Of a stretch of 64,000 nucleotides of DNA, positions 50,125-62,499 are shown one piece after another (positions within the stretch are counted from its first letter, which is position 1; each line of letters starts with the position of its first letter). Made by a program: the position numbers and the translations under genes. The DNA is from Babylonia areolata (lineage: Eukaryota; Mollusca; Gastropoda; Neogastropoda; Buccinidae). The stretch spans positions 24,703,777 to 24,767,776 of the forward strand of contig NC_134882.1 of NCBI RefSeq assembly GCF_041734735.1. The letters are read 5' to 3'. A model generated the notes under the pieces. It worked only from the letters and a program-made list of their open reading frames with translations. It was not told the DNA's origin and searched no databases.

Positions 50125-50372
50125 CATATCCATAAAAGAACATGTCAAAATAAACGAATATAAAAAACAGTGCAAACCCCACTCACACCCACACTTACCA
50201 GCAGACACAAATGTATTGATTTATGAAAAACAACAATACACACACACACACACACACACACCACACACCACACACACACACACAGACACACATACATACA
50301 TATACACACACCAGAGCAGAGATAGAGATAGAATGATAGAGAGAGAAGGGGGGGGGAAGCATTTTGACTGCC
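49810..50372. repeat. GA, CA and poly-G microsatellite cluster, right-contig copy
   Basis: Counterpart of the tracts at 16603-17135. The CA run contains CCA interruptions and the G run is shorter. Confidence 0.9.
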
Positions 50373-50404
50373 TATCAAAACAATAAGCACCTTTTAAACT
50401 TAAT

Positions 50405-50540
50405 TGTTTTTTCTGTTCTATGTCCCCATGTGCTGTTGTATATTATGCATTATTGTATATTATTGTTTCATGTGAGGTTCTGAGCCAATTATATGAGGAG
50501 TTTTGTGCCATATAAGTACCATATTATATTATCATATCAT
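50405..50540 (+). mobile_element. Retroposon 3' tail, right-contig copy
   Basis: Copy of 17180-17325. Confidence 0.45.
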
Positions 50541-50554
50541 GCTGAGGGTGAGAC

Positions 50555-51455
50555 TCAAATTCTCTCAGGCTGAGGCGAAGAGATCCATGATACTTTGAAT
50601 TTCAGTCAGTGTTGGGGGCACAGTCATCAGTGAAGAGAAGGTCATGAACGATATCCTCTGTGACTTCATCTTAGAATGAAGTCTGCACAGGTTGCAGAAT
50701 CTGCTATTTGTGGCAGAAGCTGAAGTCAACAGCTACACAACCAATGACAGAAATCGTTAAGCATGGCAGTAAAATACTATTGCACACATCATGGAACTGC
50801 CCAACCATCATGATGAACAGCCAATTTGGACAACGGCTCTTCTTGCCATAGGCCATCACAGTTGATGGTGTCGAAGGCCTGGTCAGATCCATGAAGGTAG
50901 TGTGAGACAGACACTTTGTTTGCAACACTTCTCTTGAAATTGCCTAATGACAAAACCTGTCCACAGTTCCTCTGACCTTGTCTAAAAAAGCCACACTGAC
51001 TCTCAGGAAGAAGGTCGTCTTCAAGGTGTGTTGCAGTCTGTCCAGCAGGACTCTGGCCAGGATATTTCCCACGATGGACAAGAGAGAGATTTGGTGGTGG
51101 TTGCAACAGGACTGCCTTTTTCCTTTCTTCTTATAGAGATGGATAATGGAGGCATCCTTTGACTCCTGGGCCATCTTCTTCCGATTCCATATTTCACAGT
51201 AAAGCTTAGTGAGTTTGGCTATCAAGTGTGGGTCTCCCACAGTGAATATTTCTGCTGGTATGGTGTCAGGCCTGTTCATTTGCCAACAGATAGACTACAC
51301 ATGGTTGCTGCACCTCAGTAGGGCATAGGAGCCCAGCAAGAATGTGTCTGATGGGGGTCTGTTTGAGATGATCAATTGCCTCATCGTTTATGGCAAATGG
51401 ATGGTTGAGGACAGTGTCAAATTGTTCAGCCCAAACTTTGAGGACTTTGTGCCTG
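50555..51455 (-). mobile_element. C2H2-type LINE reverse transcriptase, right-contig copy
   Basis: Copy of 17325-18230, ending about 280 bp left of exon B in plus coordinates, inside the B-C intron. Confidence 0.8.
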
Positions 51456-51736
51456 TCTGTGATACTGTTTCCAAGTAGGAAGTGTGTTAATGCTTATGTC
51501 CTTGCCAACAAATGATACAGATTGCAACAAAATGGCCTGTATGTGGCAGTGTACTAGGATATGAGAGAGGAAGGACATAACATAATAATTCCATCCAAAG
51601 TACAGGAAATCAGGCAGCAAAATAAAAACAAAAACAAACAGACATACAAGTATGCAAACAAAACCCATTACCCTGAATTCTGTTCACAGTACATAGATTC
51701 ATTAGAGGCAACTCAAGGCAGAAAATCGGATGGTAC

Positions 51737-51898
51737 TTTGGTATAGGGTGCAAAGACTGGTGCTGTTCTCTACCACATCCAGTTCCTCAAACAGATAAAT
51801 GATCCATGACACCCGGTAGGGCCACTGTTCTATAATGTTGATCCATGCTGCCAGGCGATGCCATTTGAAGTCAATGTTATATGCTCTTAACAACCGGG
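51737..51898 (-). CDS. KIDINS220: KIDINS220/ARMS-like gene, exon B (right-contig copy)
   Basis: This 162-nt exon encodes RLLRAYNIDFKWHRLAAW then WINIIEQWPYRVSWIIYLF and ends near SLCTLYQ. It matches the most conserved part of KIDINS220 after the NTPase domain (vertebrate form around WINLTEQWPYRTSW, from memory). The acceptor is a clean polypyrimidine-CAG on the minus strand just above 51898, and the donor is CCAAA|GTACC at 51737. It takes the one base left by exon A and leaves one base for exon C, so the frame runs A-B-C. It lies about 8.4 kb downstream of exon A and 20.9 kb upstream of exon C. It differs by one base at the donor from the duplicate at 18516-18678. Confidence 0.9.
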
Positions 51899-52024
51899 CT
51901 GCAAAGGAAGCAGAATAATTGATGCATATTAAGTTCCATGGACACTGAAATTCATTTGTCTTATTGCATAAGTATACTTCAAACTGCTTATACATTGACT
52001 GACAATGTGAACACTATCATGCCA

Positions 52025-52215
52025 CATAGTCTTATATTCCAAAACACTATCTAATTTCACACACACAACCTTATACACAAAATACAATCTTAACCACAAA
52101 TGCACAATCTTATATACAGATGCACTATTTTACACCAGAGACACAATCTTACATCACAGAAATGCTAACACCACAGATGCACAATCTTATGCCACTGGCA
52201 CACCACAGACATGCA
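52025..52215. repeat. Degenerate minisatellite, right-contig copy
   Basis: Copy of 18795-18995. Confidence 0.75.
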
Positions 52216-52229
52216 TTTTCCTCTTTCCT

Positions 52230-52580
52230 CTGTGTTTGTAGGCTGCAATTCCCAAGTTCACTTGTATGTACAAAAGGGCTTTTACACATATGACTATATT
52301 TACCCCCATCATATAGGCAGCCGTACTCTGTTTTCATGAGTGAACATGCTGGGTATGTTCTTGTTTCAATAACCCACTAAATGCTAACAGGAATTACAGG
52401 ATCGTAATGTCCGTATTTGATATTATGCATGTGTGAAACCACTTGGGGGGTGGGGGGGGGGGGTTTAAAGTCACTAACAGGTCTGCACACATGTTGAAAT
52501 GTGAGCTCAGAAAAATCTCCCCATAAGGGCATGGGATTGAACTCAACTCCTAACTGTCAGCCACTGCATTCATCAGACAC
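52230..52580 (-). mobile_element. Older tRNA-derived SINE, right-contig copy
   Basis: Copy of 19005-19362, in the intron between exons A and B. Confidence 0.75.
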
Positions 52581-52869
52581 ATTCATTCCTCTTTCTTTAC
52601 TGACAATCACATATGCAGCTCTGCCTTGCACAACACTTGTTTACTAAGGACCGCATATGCAGCCTGAGATTTGGGAATTTTTCGCATCAACCCTATGACT
52701 TCATCAAGCACCCATGGTGAAAGAATTCACAGCTGCAATAAAATAATGACTGTCACTTTTACATCTGTGATGAAACTATATGTGGAGATGATTTCAATTT
52801 ACAAAATTAGCTGGTTTGAAAGTATGTTCACTGGGCTATATTGGGGAGGGGGATATGTGCATAGATGTG

Positions 52870-52900
<31 letters not shown>

Positions 52901-53499
52901 TGGTGTGTGTGGGGGCACATGGTTGATAAGGGAGGGTGAATGGTGTAAGGATTGAACAACAACGAGAGGAAAGGGAGAACACAATCCTACATTGAACTCT
53001 CCATTTGGTTGGACTTTTGCATATAATGAGATCCACCTGTCCTCGAGAAAGAAAACTCAATGATAAAATTGGTTCTCACAACATTCTTTTTCTGTTTCCA
53101 TTTTTTCAGTGGAACCTGCACCTGAGCAGAACAATCTGCATCTGCTTCTTTGTCACATTTGCAGAGACTTGTTGATTCTTCTTTTTGTGTGGTTAATTTC
53201 TCTCCCCAATGTCCACATGCAACGTGAGCATCTTTTATATCTCCATACAAATTGTCCCAGTCTAGCTGATTTCCAGTTCAGAGAGGTATGTGACACACCC
53301 AAAAATGAGTAGGATGACATAATCTTTTGTAATTTTACTACTTATTCAAACAATCAATTCTTTTATTTTTTGTGATGAAGGATCATGTACGTCATGCCAA
53401 ATGCTGAATCTCTTGCCGATCCAAGCTCACCATGCCAAAAGAATCATGAGACTGAAAGTCTGCCTGCTGTCTTTGTTTCTCTTGCGCATTGTGTGCCGA

Positions 53500-53640
53500 G
53501 TACTGGTAATGCATATGCGCAAAGAAAAATGCTTGCCCATTACTGGTGATGCACAAAACTTTGCACACTACTGGTAATGCACAAGCCCCTTTGCTCATTA
53601 CCGGTAATGGGCAAAACTGTTGTGCATTACTGGCAATGTG
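53500..53640. repeat. Palindromic minisatellite, right-contig copy
   Basis: Copy of 20264-20407. The perfect palindrome cattaccggtaatg lies at 53596-53609. It is in the A-B intron. Confidence 0.85.
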
Positions 53641-53679
53641 CATATTACCGCAACTGAGTGGTTTATGTTTTCATTCTTT

Positions 53680-53803
53680 TTTACTCTAAGCAATAGTTTA
53701 ATTCTCTGTATACTGCTTTTATTTCTTTGAATGTTCATATATTGTCCCCATAGTCAAAGGACAGTATTGTCAATGGCAATAAAACAGTGTCTGTGTCTGT
53801 GGT
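53680..53803 (+). mobile_element. Retroposon 3' tail, right-contig copy
   Basis: Copy of 20440-20570. Confidence 0.45.
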
Positions 53804-55203
53804 CCTAAATATCTCTCTTGCTGATGATACTCAGCTACAAGTCTGCAGAACTTAACCAAATAGACACATAGTATACTCCTTTCCAGACAAACATATTTTT
53901 AGGATTCACTAAACAGTTCTGAATTGGTTTTCTTCATACCTATCCAACCGCTTCCAGACTGTCTCTGTTAACAACTTTAAGTCTGATCCAACCCTGATCT
54001 CCTATGGTGTGCCACAAGGTTCTGTCCTGGGCCCCATTCTGTTCCATCTGTACACTGCTCCTCTTTCTGAGTCATTTCTGGCCATTCTGTTCTTCACCAC
54101 TCTTTTGCTAATGATACTTCAGCTACTAAAGTCTGCAGAACCAACCAAGCACACAGTCTGATTCTGTCAATGCAGGATTGCATTTTCGGTGTTAAATCCT
54201 GGATGATATTCAACAAAGTTAAATGATGACAAAACTGAAGCTATGATAATTTCCTCTGCAAGAATGTCCACATCTACTTCTTTTCCTGCCTCTATTGTGG
54301 TTGTGATGCCACAGTTCAGTTTTCTAAATCAGCAAGGAACTTCAGAGTCATTCTTGACTCAAACCTCAGCATGCATGCTAAGGTAGTAAATCTGATATGC
54401 ATAGTCAAATGTGAACTTTGTTGCATCAACTCTATCCGTCAGTACCTTTCTGTTGAAACTACTAAACTCATTTCTGCTTTTGTGCTGTCATGAATCAACT
54501 ACTGTAAATCTCTCCTCATAGGCTGTCCACATAATCTTCTTCAGCAAATTCAAAAACTTCAAAACAATGCTGCCCGTCTCACTCTCAGAGTCCCAAGTAC
54601 TTATCAGAGTCCCAAGTACTTATCACATTTCTCCCCCACCTCCATACTCTACATTGGCTCCCCAATGAAGTGAGAATTAAATAAAAGTTGTGTGTCTCTG
54701 CTATTCTGCTTTCCACTCCGCAGGACCTACATATCTTTCTGACCTTATCAGTGCTTACAATCCCTCCAGAAATCTCCGCTCTTCCTCTGTTACCTTTAAA
54801 ACTTCCTCATGTCAATACAAGAACCTTTAGTGAACATTCTTTCTTCTTTGTTGCTCCTCACATCTGGAATAATCTTCCTCATCATATCGGTGCATCTGAT
54901 TCTATCTCTGCTTTTCGCTCAGTGCTAAACACTCACCTTTTTTAAAACCTATCTATAACCACTCTCAGCTTCCTTATTCTCAACACCACCTATGTCAGCT
55001 CATAAAGTTCACTTTGGATGCATGAAGAGTGGGAAATGAAGAGTGGGGGTTGGGGGGCAGGGGGGGGGGGGGGGGGGGGGTTGAGAAAGAGTGGTCATGA
55101 ATGATTCGTAATTTGTAATATTTTTCTTTCATGTAAAAGCCCTGAGCTCTTAGAGAGAAAGGGCGCTATGCAAATGTACATTATTATCATCATTATTATT
55201 ATA
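53804..55203 (+). mobile_element. L2/CR1-type LINE, pair member 1, right-contig copy
   Basis: Copy of 20571-21966, including the stray ADDTQL piece and the 19-bp tandem duplication (near 54587-54624). Confidence 0.82.
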
Positions 55204-56215
55204 GACAGTCTGATTCAGCCAATGCAAGATTGCATTCTTATATTAAATCATGGATGACAGTCAGCTGAAGTTAAATGATGACTAAACTGAAGCCTTGATC
55301 ATTTCCTCTTTTAGAATGTCCACATCTGTTTCTCTGCCTGCTCTGTTGTGCTTGGTAATGCCACAGTTCAGTTATCTAAATTTGCAAGGAACAGTGGAGT
55401 CATTCTTGACTCAAACCTCAGTATGCATGCTCATGTAGTCAATCTGATACAAAAAGTCAATTGCAAACTTTGTCGGATTAACACTATCAGTCAGTACCTT
55501 TCTGTTGAAACTACAAAACTCATTTCTGCTTTTGTGCTGTCACAAACTGACTAATGTAATTCTCTTCTCACAGGCTGTTCACATAATCTTCTTCAGTAAA
55601 TTCAAAAACTTCAAAACAATACTGTCCATCTCACTCTCAGAGTCCCAAGTACTAATCACATTTCTTTCCACCTCCATACTCTACACTGGCTCCCCACTGA
55701 AGCGAGAATCAAATACAAAGTTGCATGTCTCTGCTATTCTGTTTTCCACTCCACAGGACCTTCCTATCTTCATGACCTTATCAGTGCTTACACTCCCTCA
55801 AGAACTCTCCGCTCTTCCTCTGACTGTTACCTTCTGAAACTTCCTTGTGTCAATACAAGAACCTATAGTGAATGTTCTTACCTCTTTGCTGCTCCTCATA
55901 TCTGGAACAACCTTCCTCATATTAGTGCATCTGATTCTATCTCTGCCTTTTGCTCTTCACTAAAAACTCATCTTTTAAAACCTGTCTATAAGCACTCAGT
56001 TTCCTTCTTCTCCAACACCATCCCATGCTGTCTGCTCACTTTGGATGCATGACAAATGAGAGGGTGTGGGGGGGGAGTGGTTTTGAAAAAGAGTGGTTAT
56101 GAATGATTCATGCAATTTGTAACTTTTTCTTTCATGTAAAGCTTCCTATCTCTTCAAGAGAACAGGTGCCATATAAAAGTACATTATTATTACTATCACT
56201 ATCTTCATTATTGTT
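55204..56215 (+). mobile_element. L2/CR1-type LINE, pair member 2, right-contig copy
   Basis: Copy of 21967-22980. One region reads further in frame here (QYLSVETTKLISAFVLSQTD) than in the left copy. Confidence 0.82.
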
Positions 56216-56286
56216 GTGTTGTGTTGTGTTGTGTGTGTGTGTGCGTGCGTGCGTGCGTGTGTGCGTGTGAGTGAGTGTGTTGTGTG

Positions 56287-56317
<31 letters not shown>

Positions 56318-57390
56318 TCAAGTGAGTCAAAATGAGTTGTGTATTGATGTCTATTTGAAGTTTGTATAAACTGATTTCTTATCATTTTGTCACTTAAAGC
56401 AGGTGGCGGCAGTGAAAATTTAAATATTCATTACAATGACTGAAATGTGATTTTTGGCAAACAACATGACAATATAAGAAAACAAAAAAAAAGTGTAAGT
56501 GAATATCTTGATTGGTTCCGAAGATATTCCATTTTAAAAGATGTGACGATGCGTACATGCTGTTAGTACTTAATATTTTCACATTTCACAGTCATACTGT
56601 ACTGTCCATGAGGGTACTGTAATGAAAACTCATATACTTCTAAAAACTATATGATAATGGCATATTGTACAAGAAAAAAATAACACTTCAGCAGCAAAGA
56701 AATTGGAAAATATGCCTGTCAAAGTAGGGGGAAATAGAAAAACAAGACATGTCAATCTGCACAGAATAGCAATTTTGAAGGTCTACAGCACTGAAAAGAA
56801 TAGACAGTTGCATTTCATAATAAAATATCTTGCAGAATACATCACAAAAAGTGCACTGAATTTTTTTCAGGCAGGATAATTTACTGAATTTTAAGTATCA
56901 GAGTCTCAAACTTTGAAAAATCTTCAATTTGACCAGCGGAAAAAAAGACTGTTTATTGGGGTAGCACGCTGCAAAGATGAATATTTCAGTAACTGTCACA
57001 AGTAGGACCAAGAAATTTTGTGTGTATTAAGCGAAATTGTCAGCTTTCAAAATAAATTAAAATGAACCTTAAAACTTCTATCTAAATTTGGCAAAAAAGG
57101 AATGATACCTGATTTTCTCATAAATAAGGATGCACATTGTGGATGAGACTTCTTCAAAATTTTTGTTTTTGAAAAAAATATTGAAGTTGCAGCCACAATA
57201 AGTTACCAGTGGTCTTGGCTGATCAGCTTCTGCAAAATTACTGCAAATGTTTAAACAAATGCAACTTCAGGAGCATTATACAGAATGGGTAGGTTGATGG
57301 GGCATTCCACAACAAAGGTTCCCAGGAGGGAGCAAATATTACTTAAGTTGCTAGCAAAAATGACAGATATATGAATCTATTTCTTTCAGT

Positions 57391-57580
57391 TCTCTTGCTT
57401 TTTCTTCCATCCATGAACTCAGTCATGCATTTCATTGTAGAAGAACCACAATAAATAAGAAATAAAAGGTGGATGATGCATCTTTATTTCTTCACAAAAT
57501 GGCATTCGATTCACAAGAGAGAAAATGCACACTAAAAAATATCTCTTTTTTTGGCACTCACAGGTTTCCTGGCATCAGCA
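57391..57580 (+). repeat. Unclassified diverged repeat, member 1, right-contig copy
   Basis: Copy of 24156-24345. From 56330 to 57390 nothing is recognised. Confidence 0.6.
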
Positions 57581-58172
57581 ATAACATGCTGCTCACTACC
57601 GGAGATGTTCATACTGGCCTTTTTGGATCATTGAATATGTCTTGCATGCCCTGCCATGAGCAGCCGTTTCTGCAACATGTTAGATACACAGATCAGCTCA
57701 TAAGAAAGAACAAATGTTATTTTCAATTTAAAACATAAAACCAAAAACAGAGCTCTCAGTTTAATATAATATTATGTTTAGGAGCTTTGCCATCTACATG
57801 TACTGTTCAGCTTATGTGTCTTTGTTGCATGCAATTATTTACTCAAATATTCCACTTCAGGGTACTACATTTCATGACTGAGATGAATGTATTACTAAAT
57901 GTCTTAGGTATATATGATTACTAAATATTGAATATTTTATTGTTAATATGCACATCATACTTAGTATCTTATTCTTTGATATATATTTTGTGTACTCACC
58001 TTTATTTGTGTGTGTATGTGAGAATGCATGTCTTAGATATATATATATATATCAAAGTGAATATTTCATTCACAATATGTGCATGGTATTTTGCATTTTA
58101 TCATTTCATGAATTATCCCTTTGTTTTTCTGTTTCATGCAGTCGAGATGCACGGCATATCATGGGTTACATG

Positions 58173-58211
<39 letters not shown>

Positions 58212-59870
58212 TATACTCTTAATTGCTGGATCCCAGATAATGTTATATAGTTTGACTAACCTGATGTGCTGTTTAGGCTATGGGTGTTATTGTACCGATT
58301 TTCTTTTTACGAATTTTAGTTTGTTAAAAATTGGTGTTAAATTTTTTAAGAAACAGGATGTTGACTGCACTGTTCAAATTAATCATATATCTCTTCACAT
58401 TACACTTTTTTCATACCCAGACATACATACACATACTCACAAGCATACATGTGCAAATGCAAACTTGCTCTCTCTCTTTCTCACTCTCTCTCACTCACAC
58501 ACACATACACACAAACACACCTACTCCACTGACAGAAAGAAATGGGGAAAGGGGATGACTGGAGGGAGGAGGTGGTGGGTTATATCACTGTCAGCAGTCA
58601 GGGATTCTCAGCTGGAGCAAGTGGTCAATGATTTGGCTCAGTGCCAAGTTTGCCACAACCATTGACAACCCCCTCCCCTCTCCTTACCATTGGTGGGAGA
58701 TACTCAGAGACAAGTGAGGGGAATGACTATACAACTCTCAGCAAATTATTAAAGTGAAGTTTGCAGAGGAGAGAGGGGGAGGAGGTGGGGGTGGGAGGGG
58801 GGGGGGTGGGAGGCGTGGGCAGCAGGGGATTAGCATGAATTGGTGTTCTTGTTCTTTTTGGAATGTGAGAGCATAGTATCTATCTGTCTGTATATATTAA
58901 TATAAAGTTTCACAACTATCGAAGCAAAATGCAACTAGAATAACAGACTTTTGTGTGATGTTTGAATGAAATGCTCATTTTATGGAAGAAGAAACCACAT
59001 TACAATTTTTTACTCACTTATATAACACTCACTGCGTCTGTAGCAGACGACGCTAATGCTGTCCCGAGCACTTCCAGTTTTAGACCCAGGTAATATTTTG
59101 CTTACTAAAGCAAAAATCAATCAAATATTAATAATTGGAATTCATGGGCTTCGTTTTACCATGTCCATTTTTCATTCTGTATCAATAGTTTTTGTGTGTT
59201 TTACCCAGAAAAAAATACAGTGTCACGTTACGAAAACACTGATGAAATAGATCCAAGCTGCTCAGTTACTGACATCGATCAAAATCCTGATTCAAAGAAT
59301 TTCAGCTCAATATTGTGCATGAAAGTGCTAAAGACATTCGTTTTCAAAAATAATATAAAACTTACCGATGACACTTAAGATTTTCTGGAGAAACAATGCC
59401 ATTTTTGTGTTAGATGAAGTGCCGCTCTCCTGTGTCGAATGTTGATTGGGCCAATGCAACTGACGAAGAGGGTTACCTGCTTTTGAATCGCTGGAGCAAA
59501 TTGCTCATGGATCAAAAATCTTAGTTTCGGATACCACTGAAATCAGCAGAAAATGCTCTTTACCGCTCATGCAGTATCACGCAGGCTCAGATTTCATTTT
59601 CGAACTGTGCGAGGCGTTGAAAGATAGCCAAAAATTCCCGTAATGTTGCGCTCAGATCTAACTACCCTACTTCGCCCAAGGCTTGGAAAAAAACACACGA
59701 AAGTTCTCCTTGAACTTTCGCCTTTTACAGCTCCCAGTTTTTCGAACAGTAACCAATGAATGGAAAACAACGGATGTGATTTTTTCCCCTATGTGGTTGA
59801 AACTAACTGTGTCGCACTCAGAAAGACGCTGGCCGCCATTGAACAAAGATCGCTATTTCGCATTACAGTA

Positions 59871-60060
59871 CACTTCTTTTTCTTCTATCCGCGAACTCAT
59901 TCACGCATTGCATAAAGCAAACACAATAAAAATTTAAAATATGGATGATAAGTAATTATTTCAGTTGGATAGTTTTTCACAAAATCAAATCAAATTTGAG
60001 AAAATGCACTTCAAAATTAGTCAATTCTTTAGGCGTTCATAGGTTTCCTGGCATCGGCCA
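59871..60060 (+). repeat. Unclassified diverged repeat, member 2, right-contig copy
   Basis: Copy of 26633-26822. It lies about 270 bp from exon A, inside the A-B intron. Confidence 0.6.
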
Positions 60061-60329
60061 TGGGGGCTGCCGCTACCTACTTAAAGTCATTGATTTTTGT
60101 ATATGTGAAGCGTTTTGAGCTCTATTTGAGAAAAAGCACTGAATAAGTGTTCATTATTATTATCATCATTATTATCATTATTACTATCAATTTCTTTTTT
60201 TCTTATAAAAAGCCAGAAGAACACACACACACCTATTCACCAGCTTCCCCTTTTTCTATGCTGTGACTCAGCACCTCCAAAATATTTTTTTTCCATAAAA
60301 AAAATGCTTTTCATAGGTAACACACCAAC

Positions 60330-60522
60330 CTGTTACAGACACAATGTTCATGAGCCTTCTCATGCTACGTGGGTTGATGTCACTGAAATAGTCACTGCGG
60401 GCAAATGTGTTGGAGAGATCGAAGGATGAGGCATACATCTGTGGTTGGGACCCTGCCAGCCCATCCCCCCGTCCTTTTCTTCGTACATCTCTCTTGCTCT
60501 CCATGCTTGTTGTGGACTCTTG
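60330..60522 (-). CDS. KIDINS220: KIDINS220/ARMS-like gene, exon A (internal)
   Basis: KIDINS220 (ankyrin-repeat-rich membrane-spanning scaffold) is a plasma-membrane protein with a KAP-type P-loop NTPase domain; it links receptor signalling to downstream kinases. This 193-nt exon encodes a charged, low-complexity stretch followed by [19 protein letters not shown] and [11 protein letters not shown]. From memory these align with the conserved segment of the vertebrate protein just before its RLLRA motif. On the minus strand the acceptor is AACAG at 60523 and the donor is AACAG|GTTGG at 60330. The exon starts in phase 0 and leaves one base, which with the next exon's CC makes alanine. The in-frame ATG inside it is probably not the start, because the open frame continues upstream to the acceptor. 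No earlier exon is visible to the window edge. Confidence 0.85.
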
Positions 60523-60811
60523 CTGTTAGACAAAAGTGGTATGGAACAAAATACTCAATTTTCATAGTCTGAACTAAACTATACATGACGCACCAGAAGT
60601 GAATAATATTTGCTGACTTGTTTGCAGAGTTAAGAGTCAAGTTTATTCATTAACAAATAGCTTTATGCATATTTCTCAAGGACATACATACTCCAATGCC
60701 AAAATGTACTAACCTATAACAGGTTGTTTTATCATTTTATTTTTTGTCATTTTGGGGCTTGCTTGTGTATTTGCACACAACGTGAGTCAATGTCACAACT
60801 CTGTGTTTTGG

Positions 60812-60835
60812 TTGTCTGTGTGTGTGTGTGTGCGT

Positions 60836-60868
<33 letters not shown>
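60812..60868. repeat. (TG)n microsatellite
   Basis: TG run with one GCGTCAG interruption. From 60869 to 61207 only AT-rich DNA with an ATC/ATT tract is seen. Confidence 0.92.
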
Positions 60869-60869
<1 letters not shown>

Positions 60870-61207
60870 ACGTCACACCAAATTTGGCTTAAAAAGTTTA
60901 TAAAAAAAAAAAAAATCAGTTCTTTCCATACATTCTAATTATAATGCACTAATGAGATGGACACATTACTATTAATGATAATAACAATGATGATGATAAT
61001 TATCATCATCATCCAATTTATATTCCACCTTTTCATGTAAAACATGCTCAATTGCATTGTATAATGTAATAACCAATGAGTGAAACATGCATTTAAACAC
61101 TCACAGGAAAAATTCACAACCACAACCCTGCACAGAACATCCTACCAAATGCTGAGTATGTTCAGACAAATGCAAAAAAATATCGTACAACACAGCACTC
61201 ATATGTA

Positions 61208-61535
61208 CACATCATCTTCTTCGAATGTGGGCTGCAACTCCCACATTCACCCGCATGCACATGAGTGGGCTTTTACATGTATGGCCGTTTTTAACCCTCC
61301 CCCAACCCCCGTGTAGGCAGCCATAATCTGTTTACTGGGGTATATATGCTGGTATGTTCTTGTTTCTATAACCCACCGAACACTGACATGGATTACAGAA
61401 TCTTTAACATGTGTCTTTGATCTTCTGCTTGCGTATACACACGAAGGGGGTTCAGGTACAAGCAGGTCTGCATATATGTTGACCTGGGAGATTAGAAAAA
61501 TCTCCACCCTTTACCCACCAGGTGCCGTGACCAGG
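61208..61535 (-). mobile_element. tRNA-derived SINE, tail and body (split copy)
   Basis: Same family as 14527-14913: catcatcttcttcg tail, gggcttttacatgtatgg, gtaggcagccataatc, ttcttgtttctataaccc and ttgacctgggagatta. It stops just before the tRNA-like head, where the ATAAG tract starts. The missing head reappears at 62325-62398. Confidence 0.8.
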
Positions 61536-62170
61536 ATAAGATAAGATAAGATAAGATAAGAATAACTTTATTATCTCCAACTGGAGAAATTTGGTCAGGT
61601 GCATTATCACAACATAGACAAGTAAACAACATGGGGACCATAACTGTAAAAGCCAACAACAGCCCCAACAAATATTACGAAGATACAAATGTAAAAAATA
61701 TCACATACATCGTTTCATACATACATCCACACACTGCAGGTAATAACTAGTATTCTTAATGTAAAAACAGAAAGAATTAAGAAACATTATTTGAATATAA
61801 TTATAAACATAGCCTACTATACTGCACATTGATTATAATAGACAGATAAGATAAGAATAAAGATGAATTGCGGAAAACCACAACCAGATAATCAGCACAC
61901 ACCCACACCCCCCCACCCCTACCCCACACACGCGGATAACTTGATTAAACAAGAGTAATAAACATATGTTCTCAAATAAAAGCATTTCACATATTCGCTC
62001 TTAAAAACATTGGAATCAATTATTACATCGTAATTATTAAACAGAAATATATTTAGAATATTGACGTTAGCATTAGACATATTCATTGCACACTCATCCT
62101 GCACATTGCACATTATTCTTCCTACATATTGCACATTCATTATAACCAATTGTCACGTTTTAAGCTCAGT

Positions 62171-62219
<49 letters not shown>

Positions 62220-62324
62220 ACAACTAGAACAAGGTACAGCATATCATGCACGGACTTTCACACATCTCACACGAGAGTGCGCGCACGCACACACACACAC
62301 ACACACAGTTCTCAAGAATTTAAA
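61536..62324 (-). mobile_element. Retroposon 3' end inserted in the SINE
   Basis: Five ATAAG units (61536-61560) precede aataactttattatctcc. On the minus strand this is a LINE-type 3' UTR ending in CTTAT repeats. The body to the right is non-coding and AT-rich, with CA tracts at 62170-62218 and 62277-62309. No target duplication is clear. Confidence 0.55.
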
Positions 62325-62398
62325 AGGTGGATTCGAATCAGGGATCCTCAGATTGAAAGCCCAATGCTTTTACCACTCTACTATTGTGCCCATCATAT
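62325..62398 (-). mobile_element. tRNA-like head of the split SINE
   Basis: It reads ggattcgaatcagggatcc and ctcagattgaaagcccaatg, the box B and anticodon-arm part of the SINE head. It is the piece missing from 61208-61535. Confidence 0.7.
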
Positions 62399-62499
62399 GT
62401 ATACATCAGAATACCAAAATAATACACAATTCATATCACAATATTCAAAACAAATGAAGGAGTCTCCCATCAGCCCGACGGATGAGTAGGCAGGCAGGC

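Larger units (their letters stand above)
33146..60194 (+). repeat. Right copy of the ~27-kb direct repeat
   Basis: This is the second copy of 1-26958. It is embedded in unique sequence on both sides (27059-33145 and 60195-64000), and the minus-strand LINE at its left edge continues without a break across 33146. It is therefore the better candidate for the true locus. Its KIDINS220-like exon joins in phase with exons in the unique flanks. Confidence 0.93.

Noticed and set aside
1-60194. A true recent tandem segmental duplication of 27 kb
   Set aside because: It is not excluded, but the gap position, indel-type differences and exon order favour a redundant contig.
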